64,000 nucleotides of DNA from assembly GCA_023333565.1 (NCBI GenBank), contig JAJKFH010003680.1, forward strand, positions 2,170,001 to 2,234,000, given 5' to 3'. Numbering within the stretch: the stretch's first letter is position 1; every line of letters begins with the position of its first letter. The notes under the pieces are model-generated. The model did not search any database. It was not told the DNA's origin and worked only from the letters and a program-made list of their open reading frames with translations. Source of the DNA: Puffinus mauretanicus. Its lineage: Eukaryota; Chordata; Aves; Procellariiformes; Procellariidae. A program made the translations under genes and the position numbers. This document shows, piece after piece, positions 12,881 to 24,900 of the stretch.

Positions 12881-13990
12881 AATCACAGAATCATTAAGGT
12901 TGGAAAAGACCTCTAAGATCATCAAGTCCAACCACCAATCCAACACACCATGCCCACTAAATCATGTCCCTAAGCGCTTCATCTACACGTCTTTTAAATA
13001 CTTCCAGGGATGGTGACTCCACCACTTCCCTGGGCAGCCTGTTCCAAGGCCTGACCACTCTTTCAGTAAAGAAATTTTTCCTAATGTCCAATCTAAACCT
13101 CCCCTGGTGCAACTTGAGGCCATTTCCTCTCGTCCTGTCACTGTTACTTGGGAGAAGAGACCAACCCCCACCTGGCTACAACCTCCTTTCAGGGAGTTGT
13201 AGAGCGCGATGAGGTCTCCCCTCAGCCTCCTCTTCTCCAGGCTGAACACCCCCAGTTCCCTCAGCCGCTCCCCATCAGACTTGTGCTCCAGGCCCTTCAC
13301 CAGCTTCGTTGCCCTTCTCTGGACACGCTCCAGCACCTCCATGTCCTTCTTGTGGTGAGGGGCCCAGAACTGAACACAGGATTCGAGGTGCGGCCTCACC
13401 AGTGCCCAGTACAGGGGCACGATCACCGCCCTGCTCCTGCTGGCCACACCAGTTCTGATACAGGCCAGGATGCCGTTGGCCTTCTTGGCCACCTGGGCAC
13501 ACTGCCGGCTCATGTTCAGCCGGCTGTCAACCAGCTCCCCCAGGTCCTTTTCCTCTGGGCACTTTCCAGCCACTCTTCCCCAAGCCTGCAGCGTTGCCTG
13601 GGGTTGTTGTGGCCGAAGTGCAGGACCCGGCACTTGGCCTTGTTGAACCTCATACATTGCCTCAGCCGATCGATCCAGCCTGTCCAGGTCCCTCTGCAGA
13701 GCCTTCCTGCCCTCCAGCAGATCAACACTCCCGCCCAGCTTGGTGTCCTCTGCAAACTTACAGAGGGAGCACTCGATCCCCTCATCCAGATCATTGATAA
13801 AAACATTAAACAGGATCGGCCCCAAAACTGAGCCTTGGGGAACACCGCTCGTGACCAGCCGCCAACTGGATTTTGCTCCATTCCCCGCAACTCTCTGGGC
13901 TTGGCCGTCCAGCCTGTTTTTTACCCAGTGGAGAGTGTACCTGTCTAAGCTGTGAGCCGCCAGCTTCTCTAGGAGAATGCCGTGGGAATC
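12881..13990 (-). mobile_element. CR1 LINE, 5'-truncated, with decayed reverse-transcriptase ORF
   Basis: A minus-strand frame carries the C-terminal half of a CR1 ORF2 reverse transcriptase. Seen in order are [16 protein letters not shown] (RT motif), [20 protein letters not shown] (catalytic region), [56 protein letters not shown] and [16 protein letters not shown]. The catalytic FADD is FAED here, so the enzyme should be dead. Between '[10 protein letters not shown]' and '[12 protein letters not shown]' the family sequence ([17 protein letters not shown]) is found in a neighbouring frame, meaning two roughly compensating indels. The 3' tail ends at 12881 as 'gattctgtgatt' on the minus strand. 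The 5' boundary near 13990 is approximate. No target-site duplication was recognised. Confidence 0.93.
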
Positions 13991-14699
13991 GTGACAGAAC
14001 AGCTGGAAAGGCTGCAGCGCTGAGGAAGAGGAGCACAGTGACAGCCACCAAAGTGAGAAGTGATGCTTTTCAAACCACAGGGACCTAACTGCAAGGAAGA
14101 TGCATGACAGAGAAAGGAAAGTAGGAGAAAATAGAGGGAGAAAAACAGCTCGGGGCAGCATATCACAAAACCAAGAGATCGAGTGATTTATTTCTTAAGA
14201 CCATACTTCCATGTACAAATCACATTTGTCATACATAAGCAGGGTGATGAAGGCATACCTAGAAGAACTTATTACTCCACAGCTTAAAATCTGTGAGAAC
14301 GTTTTGGATAATTTACAACTAGGCGAAATTGAGCAAGTGGAAAGAGGAAAACATGTGCGGAGCATCAGGAGCAGTACCTCGACAGTGAAATGTGTTGGTC
14401 TGTCCAACAGTCAAGAGAAATCCCTTCCTATGAGATGCCACCCAATTGCTGAAGGCAAAACACTGGTCTATTGAAGATCAAGGCAAAACTTCTTCTGGAC
14501 CAAACGGGGCCAAGGTTTCCCTCCATCCTCCCCTCCATTTGCTCGGGCATATTCCTGTTCCTGCAGGAACTGGCTGCCCGGGTCCCACTCACCAGCTGCT
14601 TGAAAAAGAGCACAAAAGCAATTGTAAAGAAACCTTTGTCCGATATTTTGAGTCCCTTTCGGTTCTGCTTCCCTAGCATACAAAGAGCAGCTGTTAGCA
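13991..14699. other. Unique sequence between CR1 and CpG island
   Basis: No gene recognised. Short frames on both strands are unsupported. Composition becomes steadily more GC-rich towards the CTPS1 promoter. Confidence 0.5.
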
Positions 14700-15059
14700 C
14701 CCAGTCTGAAGGGAGGCTGAGTCCGCCTCCTGACAGGGCCAAACCGCCCCAGGCTCCCTTCTGTTCTCCTCGAACCGCCCTCGGGAGCCACCACACCGCC
14801 TCCGGGGGCAAGACTGAGGTCTGCAGGGCTGCGAGTCACCCACCCAGCGTTCCGGGAGCTGCTTCCCTCACCGTCAGCGGCGCTGGAGCCGCCCCGCCCC
14901 GTCCCTGAGGGACGGACGGGACCACAACCCCCAGCAGCTGGACGGGAGACCGGCCAGATCCGGGACCCGCCGGTACCGGACTCCTCCCGCGCCCGGCACG
15001 GGGCCCGCCGCCCGGTGACGCCCTGGCTGCGGCAGGAGCGCCGCCAGGGCGCTGAGGCG

Positions 15060-15215
15060 ACGGGCGCTGAGGCGGGCGGGGCGGGGCGGGGCGGGGCGGG
15101 GCTGGGGGCGGCCGTTACCGGGACCGCGCCCCGCCCCGCCCGCGCTGAAGCGCGGTAGCCTCCCCTCCTCCCCCTACTGCGCAGGCGCCGAGGGAGAGCT
15201 GCGCCTGCGCCCCGC
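15060..15215 (+). promoter_or_regulatory. CTPS1: CTPS1 core promoter: GC-box array and NRF1-like sites
   Basis: A run of overlapping GGGCGGGGC GC boxes (Sp/KLF-type) covers 15071..15102, followed by opposite-strand CCCCGCCC boxes near 15127..15140. Two NRF1-like palindromes, 'ctgcgcaggcgcc' (about 15177) and 'ctgcgcctgcgcc' (about 15199), lie just upstream of the presumed start of exon 1. No TATA box is visible. NRF1 plus Sp1 sites in a TATA-less island is the usual layout for broadly expressed genes. Factor binding is inferred from motif only. Confidence 0.7.
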
Positions 15216-15337
15216 CGCGCGCCGGCCTCATGCGCTTCCCCGCCGAGCCGGCTGGCAGCAGCGCGGCGCGCGCTCCGTCCCTCACCCCGCCCGCCACGCA
15301 CCCTCCGCGCGCCGCCCCGGGGGCCCGGCGGGCACAG
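15216..15337 (+). other. CTPS1: CTPS1 exon 1 (presumed 5' UTR)
   Basis: A good splice donor, GGCACAG|GTGAGG, follows 15337 just downstream of the promoter motifs, and a 3' splice site precedes the coding exon 386 bases later. The upstream limit is a guess because no transcript evidence is available. An ATG at 15230 is open to the donor and, depending on the acceptor chosen, in frame with the main start (see findings). Confidence 0.5.
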
Positions 15338-15581
15338 GTGAGGGGCGGGGGGGCGGCAGCGGACGGGACCATGTGGGTAGGCGCGGGGGGAGGGTGGGGA
15401 GCGGGCGGGACCACGCGGACCCCCGCGGAGGGGGGGGACGGACGGGTGGCGGGCGCTGATGGCTCGGCGGGGGCCGCGCCTGCGGCGGGAATTTCTGTCG
15501 GGGATGGCGGGAGACCGGCCCTCACTGACGGGGGGGAACGGCGCGGGGGGGGCGCAGACAGGTGGGGCAATGGCAGAGGGG

Positions 15582-15645
15582 GTCGCTGACAGGGGAATGG
15601 CGGGGGGGTGTCGCTGACAGGGGGGTCGCTGACAGGAATGGCGGG
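15582..15645 (+). repeat. G-rich tandem repeat in CTPS1 intron 1
   Basis: Three units with the core 'gtcgctgacagg' begin near 15582, 15611 and 15626. Units 1 and 3 continue into 'aatggcggg'. The flanks carry further G runs, so the transcribed strand could form G-quadruplexes near the start of the gene. Confidence 0.75.
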
Positions 15646-15735
15646 ATCCGGGGCTCCCTCAGGTAGCGGGTCTGTCCCCGCCTGCCCGGGGCAGAGCCCT
15701 CGCTGAGGCGGTGTCGGTGTCAGGCAGCGAGGCAG

Positions 15736-15901
15736 ATGAAGTACATCCTGGTCACGGGCGGGGTGATCTCGGGCATCGGCAAGGGGATCATCGCCAGCAG
15801 CATCGGCACCATCCTTAAGTCCTGCGGGCTGCATGTCACCTCCATCAAGATCGACCCCTACATCAACATTGACGCTGGCACCTTCTCCCCGTATGAGCAC
15901 G
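15736..15901 (+). CDS. CTPS1: CTPS1 exon 2, residues 1-56 (first coding exon)
   Basis: Encodes the start methionine, the P-loop [10 protein letters not shown] and [20 protein letters not shown]. The donor is CACG|GTGAGT, phase 1. The acceptor is one of three closely spaced AGs, giving exon starts at 15724, 15728 or 15735. The choice does not affect the main ATG. Confidence 0.96.
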
Positions 15902-18900
15902 GTGAGTGGCCCTGCGGGGCCGAGCTGTCAGCAGGCAGCCGGCCCTGAGCTGGGTGCCGGGGTCTTCCAGGTGGGTCCTGGGGCCGGCTTTGCCTGGAAG
16001 GAACCATCTCCTTTGCGTGGCGGAAGAGTTCGCGTCCGGTCCTGCGCTGGGACCTGCAGGCTGAGCCTGTCGGCGGCTCCGGACTGACTGGTGGGCTGAT
16101 CGTGCCACCAGCAAACAGCAGATATGTGCTCTCTGGTCTCTTATCATTGCTGCCTGGTTGAGGGATTCAGTCCTCAGTGTAGTAGTCCTCTTTGTTATGT
16201 GAGGCTTTTAGTTTTATTAGCCACTCCTGAACTTGCTGTAGCAATCAAAGAAGGTGTTTCCTCACATTGAATTCTTCCAGGTGTCACAGGCAAAACCAAC
16301 AAACTGCTGATGTGGACCGTTTCCCCTTGACTTGTGTGCTTGCGCCTTTTTCTGTGTGCCACAGGGGAAGTGTTTGTGCTAGATGATGGAGGGGAAGTGG
16401 ACCTGGACCTTGGTAACTATGAGCGCTTCCTCGATATCCGACTCACCAAAGACAACAATCTGACTACTGGGAAGATCTACCAGTATGTCATCAACAAGGA
16501 GAGGAAGGGAGACTATCTTGGCAAAACTGTCCAAGGTGATGCGAAGCTTCGTTTCTGATGCTTAGAAATATATTCTGTATTTCTGTCCTGGTGGATGCTT
16601 TTGCATTTTGTCCTAACTTGAGGTCTTTGTTATACACTGTCCTTGTGGTGTTTCTTGTTTGCTTTTTAAAAGTGGAAGTAGAAGATGCACCAGTGCAGGG
16701 GTAGTGGTGCGTGCCATACTGAATCAGGTTACCTGTAAGCCCCTCAGAGCTTTCCAGTGCTCAGCAATATGCTGCCTGTTGTTGGGACTGTGTGCTGGAC
16801 TTGGGTTCAACTGTCCAGCTTAGTCAATACTAAATGTGAACAGACTTCAGACTAACACACCTGTGGATTATTTGTTAGCTGGTTAAAATTATTATGGCTT
16901 TTGATAACTGTCATGTAATTAGAAAACCCAAAGGATCTTTGAGGATCAGATCAGTCCCTTCCCTTTTTAAGCATCCTTCACAGCTGGTTTGAATAAGGAC
17001 TTTTACAGACAGTTTAAAACAGAGTAACTCTCTCTGCTTAGAGCAAAGAACTGTTTGTACTTGAATCTTGCAGTTTAAAGGAAACGTTGCTTACATATGT
17101 TTAAATTGAGGCAGGATTGCATTTCTTGCCAAGGCATTTCACTTGAAAATCACAGCCAAGAATAATCACTTCACAAATACATACTTCTTTAAAGACAGAA
17201 ATCAGTGCTGAAGTGATATGGGAAGCACTGGCTCGTTAGTTTCAATAATTTGCTCTGTAATGAGTTAGAGGGAGAAATGTGTGTGGGTTGTGGCTTTAAC
17301 CCTTGCCTGGGTTTTTTTTTCAGTTGTTCCCCACATCACAGATGCTATACAAGAATGGGTAATGAGGCAGGCACAAATTCCTGTAGATGAAGATGGCATT
17401 GAACCCCAAGTTTGTGTGATTGAGGTTTGTAGCTCCTTTTTTTCTTTTTTTTTTTTTAAAGTTTTGCTTCTTGTATGGAATAAACTGAACTATATGCATA
17501 TTTTGCATAGTAAATTTTTTTTTACAGTGATGTTCAACTTTGCATGTTGTTGAGTTGGTTAAAAATCCCCCCTTGCTAGCCTCACTTATTTGGTCTAAGC
17601 TTTTGACTGCTCTGTGTCTGAATCCACATGTAGAAAGACGTAGGTCTTGGACAGTTATATTTTTGAGATGCTTTCCTCTCTAGTGTAATGTGAATTAGTC
17701 TATAGAATGAATTTTAGCTCTTGTAAGTATATACCGAAGTCTGAGTTAGTCATGCTGTGCTCTCTTCTTCCTTGGTGGACAGAGGGAGGGTAGGTAAATC
17801 ACCCTCTGGAAGCAGTTGTCTTTCCTCTTGAGCAGTAAAGGGAGCCTGGGAGTGACTAGTTCAAGCATAGACCTAGAAAAGTGAATCGCAGAAGTCAGTG
17901 GTGACAAACCCTTTCAGTTTCTTGTGCATTGTACGGGACGTCCTGCTGCCAGAGGAGACAGAGTAGGGCGAAGGCTCTGAGAGGGTGCTGCTGAGCTGGC
18001 TGGCAGGATATGCTAATATAGGAGAGAGGGAGCTTGCCAAAGTGCGGCGGCTCAGGGCTCTCCCTGCAGCTTGAGTGCCAATGTCTGTTCCAGGATTCAC
18101 AAGCCTGGATCCTGAAGTACCTAGGAGGCACTGTCTGACAACGCACGGGAGGCTGTCACTGCTCCAAAGAATGCCTTATGTCCCTGTTCCTATATGTGTC
18201 CAAAACCACTCTATATAGTTACTAAAACTTAACAGAAATTTTGCTTCTCAGTGCCACCTAATGTTCATAAATGATAATTTTAACACCTAAGTCTCTTCCC
18301 TGAAGAGAGAATAGAGGCAAAGGTAATGTCCCTGGAGAGGTGCTGCTCATATGAGAAGCTGTTTTTCTTGTGGCTTTTTGATTTTTGGGGAAATCATGAA
18401 GGTAAAATAATAATTGGGGTAGATTGGAGGCTGTGGAAGTAGTACGTACAACTGGCAAATGCTGCTTTTCATATGGGTGTTGATGCTCCTTTAGGGAATC
18501 GGAGGGAGGTGCTGGGGAGATGTCCTTTTATGTATGTTTTAGTATGCTTTAGTGTACAAATTCAGTAGAAGATGTTTTGGTACTAACTTTAATTCTAGAT
18601 GTCTTTGTCTTTTTTAGCTTGGCGGGACAGTAGGCGATATTGAAAGCATGCCTTTCATTGAAGCTTTCCGCCAGTTCCAGTTCAAAGCCAAAAGAGAGAA
18701 CTTTTGTAACATTCATGTCAGTCTAGTTCCCCAGGTAAGGACCTAAAATGTTTTGGTGGTCAGGGACTTCCCCAGTCCAAAACTTGCTTTCTAAACATGT
18801 GTTTCTGAAATGGTCTATCTATGGGCACTGTTACATTTGCATTTCTATATATAGAAAATTCTGGAAAAAAATGCAGAGAATATATGGTTACGTATTCAAA

Positions 18901-21900
18901 AAGGCTTGCAAGAAGTGAACAGAAACTTTTCAAAGTGTGTAAATACGTAATAAATAGTTGGGAGTTGCAGCAAATGCAGTTTTGCATCTTTAACTGCTGT
19001 TTTACGCTATGGAATTGTCTCCTAGCTTTTGCAGGTAAACTTGCTTTCTAGGGCTGAAAACTTGCAGTTTCCTTTCATTTGCATAGCCTTTCGTTTCTGC
19101 AAAGCTAATACAAAATTCAGTGATACAGCCAGACTTCACAGCCATTTGGACTTACTAATAAGATCATATTCCAAGCTCTTCCTGGGGTTCTTTAGTATTT
19201 CTGTTGCTGTGTGCCCTTTTCCCTGCTCCTTCCCCCCTCTTCCCCCCAAGATTTACGGTAGCTGTAGTTCATGAAATAGGTTGGGTTACTTCTGTGATTT
19301 CAAAACCTAATACTGTGTTTTGAAACATAATCTGGGTTTTTTTTTCTTTCCCCTAGACAATGTGTGTTTTGATCTTTAACAGTAATTTCATAGGCTCTCA
19401 CATCTGACTGCTATGTAAGCCATAACAGTCTGAGTAGCAGTTGCCCTTGGTTCAGAGATTCAACTAAGAAAAGGTGTTATGCAGCAGTGCTATGATCAGA
19501 ATCAGTTAATTAGGAATCACAAAGAAAAACATACCCTTATGTACCAAGTAGATGGGGTGAACTCCAGTTAATACCAAAAGCATATGAAGGTGTTTTATGC
19601 CATATAATGCCTGATGCAACCTCATCTGTATTATCTGCTCTGGTTTTGGAGACAATTTACAGTCTTAACAAAAAAAAATAATCTCTACTGCAGGAGTCGC
19701 TGCTGAAAAAATTCTTCCATGGTTATGTTAACAGTACGGGAGAGCATGAGTATCCCTTGTCTCGGAACTGGATTTGACAGAGCAACTTGATAGTTACTGG
19801 AGTGCAGATCAATCTTTGTTCTCCTCTTTCCCTTTCTGTCCAGGCCAGGGGATTTACAGAGAAAACATTAGAAATATAAATATTAGGTATTTGGAGGGAT
19901 CAGTGGATAATAACCTTAGGATCTCTGCTCTCTCCTTCCTTTACTGTAATGCATACCTACTTACTGTACAGACTTTGGTTTCTGCTAGTTGCTTTCAGTC
20001 TTTGAGATTAAAGTGATAGTGTACAGGGCTATTTACGTGAATTGTCTAAGAACTGGGCCAAAGTTTTTACAAGATGAATGGGGTGGAGAGTCTCGATTAG
20101 CGTGATGAATCATTGCTACATATCATCATAATTTGATATACCAACTTCTGCTCTTCTTTGACCAGCCAAGCTCTACAGGAGAGCAGAAGACTAAACCCAC
20201 CCAAAACAGTGTTCGTGAACTCAGAGGTCTTGGTCTCTCACCAGATCTGGTAAGGTTTGCTACATGACTTTGAATTTGAAAATGCAGTACTGGCACGTTG
20301 CAACAACATCCTAGTCTAAATAATGCTTAGGTTGAGAGCTATTGTGTATTGGTAATAAAGAAGTAAAAGTAACGGAGTTGGGTTTTTTTCCCGAAGTCAC
20401 GGAAACTGCAGAAAGATAGCTTTTTTAGAGGTTTGTTATATGGATGTCTGATTACTTCTGTTTTGCTTCACAACCTTGTTGTTGCTGTTCTGTTAGATTG
20501 TTTGCAGGTGCTCCACTCCACTGGATACCTCAGTAAAAGAAAAGATTTCCATGTTCTGTCATGTTGAACCAGAACAGGTAAAGATTGCTGTCTGTACTTC
20601 CTTGCAATAAATATTCTAGCTGTTTGTCAAATGCTGAGTGGAGTTTTATCTGAGCGTAGCGTTTTTGTGTTCTAGCTGTGTCTTTTGTTAGCTGCATAAT
20701 TCATTTGCTGCTTTGTCTTGCCTACATTCCCTACACATGTAACCGTTGCAAAAATAGTCCTTTTTATGCCAGCACACAGGTTTTCTTATAAGGTAATTAG
20801 TGTAGGCTTAGAGAATTCTATGGAATCCAAGGTATTTTCTGAATAGCTGTTTTTGACCTTAGTTATCCTTCCACATTCCTTCTGTGAATGCAGAAGAATG
20901 AGATTTTTCGGTATTAGGGGCCAAAGAGTAGTTGCCCAAAATTAGGTTTAAAGGACTGCTCTTTTCATGATAGTAGTATTCTGCCCAAGATTGCATGAGG
21001 AGAGATTACACAGAGAAGTTGAAATGGTATTTGAGAGAAGTATTGCTTCACTTGAATGTTATGTGATATGCAAAAATTCCACGTTAGCATGATTCTTTTT
21101 ATACTGAGACTACTCTGCATAGCATAGTCTGAGGTGGACCTTGGAAAATAATCAAACAATCTGTAGGCTAAATATTACCACTTTCCAATCCAGCTGGAGC
21201 TTGAAAAGTTTTCTCTTTTTGTGAAAGACTGAGTATCACTTCACAATTCCAGGCTCTGTCAAGTCATTTTTATCAATGTCCTGTACAACGAGGTCAAACT
21301 GAGTCTTGCAGTTTCAAGTATTACATTCAGAATTAGCTGGCAATAATATTGATATGTCAGCAGCACAATATCTACCTCTTGTTGGATAGAATAGAAAGTA
21401 AGTTGGCCCTTGTCAGTCACTTTCCAGGAAGTTTAGTGCAATTTTACGTAGTTGTTTCTCTGACTGCAGTTGCACTTGAATTGAGAAGTAAATGTTATTG
21501 ACTATAAAGGAGGAAAATTTGCAGCCTAGGGGGTTTTACTGGTGCAGTGTTGAACTCTGCTTTCATTTGAGTCGGGAGAAATGAAGTTTTAAAAATAGTT
21601 GTGCCAGTATATTTTTGATCCTTAAAGTACAGTCTGATTCTTGATGGACAGGCGACAGTTGTCCAGAGCCATCTTTCCTTTTCTGTGGAAGCCCATTTCA
21701 GTGAACTAGAACCGTTGATGTAGATATTCCTCACTGACCTAAGAATTCTTTGCTCATAGTTGTTTAATCCTAAATTTGATAAAGGACGCCCTGTAAAATT
21801 TATTGCTCTATTGAGATCACAGATTTCCTTGGGCTTTAATTGAACTGGGAGCCCTGGTTAAGAACAACAGTGGTGGGAAACGGGGAAGCTGGGCTTGTGG

Positions 21901-24900
21901 GCAGTTTAACTGTAGTTTCAGTTAGGATTACCAAGAAGGCTGTATCGCAGGAGAAGTCTCGTTAAAGTGTTCTTTGAACTTTGCTATGCGCTCACATAAC
22001 TTGCATAGCAGCTGACTTTCTTACTGCTAGGTTGTTGTGTTATAGCCCTTCCCAAGGAGCTCCAGTGAGCAGTAATACCTGGGAAGCGTTGAAGGATGAC
22101 CTTTTCAAGTATGTGGAAAGTAGTATTAAGCTATTCATATGTTGTTATGTTATTCAAGAGATGTTGTTTCCTGGAAGTTTAGGTGGTCATGTGTCTACTA
22201 GAGATAGAAGCTCTCTGAATATCTGTCTAAAAATAATTGCACAGGCACTTAGATCTGTTTTAATGACTTTCATATTGTATGAACAGGTCATCTGTGTTCA
22301 TGATGTCTCTTCTATTTACCGGGTTCCTCTGTTGTTAGAGGAGCAGGGAGTTGTTGACTACTTCAGACACAGGCTTGACCTTCCCATTGAGAGGCAGCCC
22401 AGGAGGATGCTCATGAAGTGGAAGGAAATGGCTGACAGGTGAGCTGCACCGCTGGGCGTAGTTTGAATTAACACTTCAGATTAGTTTCTCTTCTTGGTCC
22501 TAGGTTATTAGGTGACGAGTGTTACTTCATGTTCTTCAAGTGTTCTCATGCATTCAAATTTTTTTTCTTTTTTTTTTACTACAAAAATGCATTTTCTTCC
22601 TAGATGTTTAACTGTTTGAAAAACAAAATTCTTCAACATGAGAATCCTGTAAGATAATGTTATTGACTTCCTTATCTTGTGTTGGTAGTGTACTGTCTAT
22701 GTCAAAACCAGTTTGAAGTACTTAAAAGGTAGACAGCTCTGCCCTCCCTTTTTATACAATAAAACCCAGGGACATTACAAAGTGTTGAAATCCTTTTGTA
22801 GGCATATGTAGGAGTCATCAGGAGTGTCAATAAAAATATATTTTTTGAGTATGATTTCAAGCAAGTGAAGCAACTGTTTAGTAATTGTTCTGTCTGAGGC
22901 TCCTAGGACTGTTGTTTTTTCTTGTGGGGAATAGACTCCATGTTCTTGGGGAAATAGTGAATTGAATCTTTTCAGTTGGCATTCAGGCCCTTTCTGAAGC
23001 CTCAAATATGTTTGTCCGTAGAAGAAATTAATTTTCAAGATCTAGATGTTTCCCTTTATGTGCATGATACAAGTCACCACTGCCAAGAACATTTTCTTTT
23101 GACAGGGAAAGCCCTGGTTAATCAGCTTGGTTGAAGGTACTTAGCGATTTTGAAATAAACTTTAAACAATCTCTTAGCTGTAGCCAGGAATGCTGTGTAA
23201 ATCCCATGCTGCCAGATGCTGGGGATTGAAAGTGTAGGCAGTACAACCTTAGGACTCTAGAATTCCTTTCTGTATTTCTGGCTGCTGCTGCGGTGAACTC
23301 AGTCAGAGGCAGCGTGGGAAGATGCTGTACGGTATAAACATATGCAGAGTTGTGCTTTGATCCTCTCTCCTAATAGTTTACTGCAGGCTTTGAATTTAAT
23401 ACAGCTTCCTGAAAAGACAGTTTGGATCTACTCAAAATGGCTTTTCAGCATAAGGAGGGATGAGTTAATTTATACATGACTTTCTGCAACTCTTTTTCTC
23501 TGTCATTGTTTTCTTTCTTTTTTTTTTTTTCCTTTCTTCTATTCTTGCTTTGATGTTTTTAAGACATAATTGTTACAAAAGGTCATCTCTTCCGAAGTCG
23601 ACTGACTTTCCAGAGCCCAACTGTTTATATTACTTGAAAAGCTGAATAGAATGTAAGTGATTCTTGCCCCCATTTCCTGTTAATGACGAAATAACCCTTG
23701 TGTTTTAATTTTGTTTAGGTATGACCGTCTCCTTGAAACATGTTCCATTGCACTTGTTGGCAAATACACCAAGTTTTCAGATTCCTACGCGTCTGTCATT
23801 AAAGCTCTGGAGCATTCTGCACTGGCTATCAACCACAAACTTGACATTAAGGTAGGAGTGGGTGCGTGTGTGTAAAAAATTTCCCTCCTATCCTCCTTCC
23901 ACCTGCAGTGCTACACATCTTAATTAAATTTCCCACAAACCCATAGACAGTAAAGGATAGTTGATTCAGCCAGTGAACTTTAAATTTGTTCTTGGATTAC
24001 AGCATCAAAACATCTGTTGTCAGGCATGAAACAGCTTCAAAGCAAACCAGCCTTTCATCCTGTAAGATATACAAGGTGTCTGTGTAATTGATGGAACCCT
24101 TCAGTGCTCAGTGTTGCGTGCTGAACTGTGATAGAGCGGTAGATATATTTGAGGAGGGGACTGTTTGCTTTAATTTCTATGACAGTTGTTGAAAGTGATC
24201 CTTTTTTTAGGGTTGTTGCTGTTATCCTTGTGGTACTCGCAGGTTTTATTATGCTTCTGCCTCAGACTTTATTAAGGTTTTAATGCTGGTTTGGCTGCAC
24301 AGGTGCTTTTAAGGGTTTTGGTTGTAGCTAGATGCTCTGAAGAGGTGAAATATGTATCTGTTGTCGGAAATTTTACTTTCATTTACATATACTTTTAAAA
24401 CGTCCAGTGGTTTCATGGTGCCAGTGAATCATGGAAATAGGTGCTTGCTTTATAACAGCACTGTTCTACGTTTGGGTTACCTTTCAACTTACAAAATCAG
24501 TAGAGGAGAAAAGAAGAAAACCAAGTAAGACTTGTGAAGGGTAAACCCTGCGCCTGCATCTATGGATAGTTCCTGACATACCTGTATTTGTATGGTTCAG
24601 AAGGGTTCTGTGAGTCCTGCGTGTGGCGATCTTACGTTGGGTTAAAGAACTGTTCAGCAGTATTCCAAGCTTAAAAAAAAAAACCAAAAACAAGAAAAAA
24701 TGGTTGTTCAAAAGGGTTAGCAGGCTGCCAGAACATTCAGAAATTCAGAGATACTGGAATACTGGAGATGAGAAACTGGAAAATTTGCAGTGTTTTCCCT
24801 GTGTAACATTGGTCATAGCATCCTTTAATTACAACAGCCTGTGTTTCACCATATCCTGTTTGTTCTTCAATCTCTCTTGGAAGATTAAATGATGTATATT

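Larger units (their letters stand above)
14700..15720. other. CpG island at CTPS1 5' end
   Basis: Strongly GC-rich and CpG-dense DNA spans the presumed CTPS1 promoter, noncoding exon 1 and intron 1. Long poly-G and poly-C runs are frequent. Such islands mark constitutive promoters of housekeeping genes, which suits a nucleotide-biosynthesis enzyme. Boundaries were set by eye. The long open frames here on both strands (for example 14468..15301 and 15115..15900, minus) follow from the rarity of AT-rich stop codons and are not taken as genes. Confidence 0.85.

Noticed and set aside
14468..15900. Long minus-strand open frames (277 and 261 codons) across the CTPS1 promoter and first coding exon
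   Set aside because: They lie in a CpG island where stop codons are rare, have no domains, and run antisense to exon 2 of CTPS1, whose frame is certain.
20095..20150. Box C-like 'gtgatgaa' in a CTPS1 intron, considered as a C/D snoRNA
   Set aside because: No box D (CTGA) at a suitable distance and no terminal stem.
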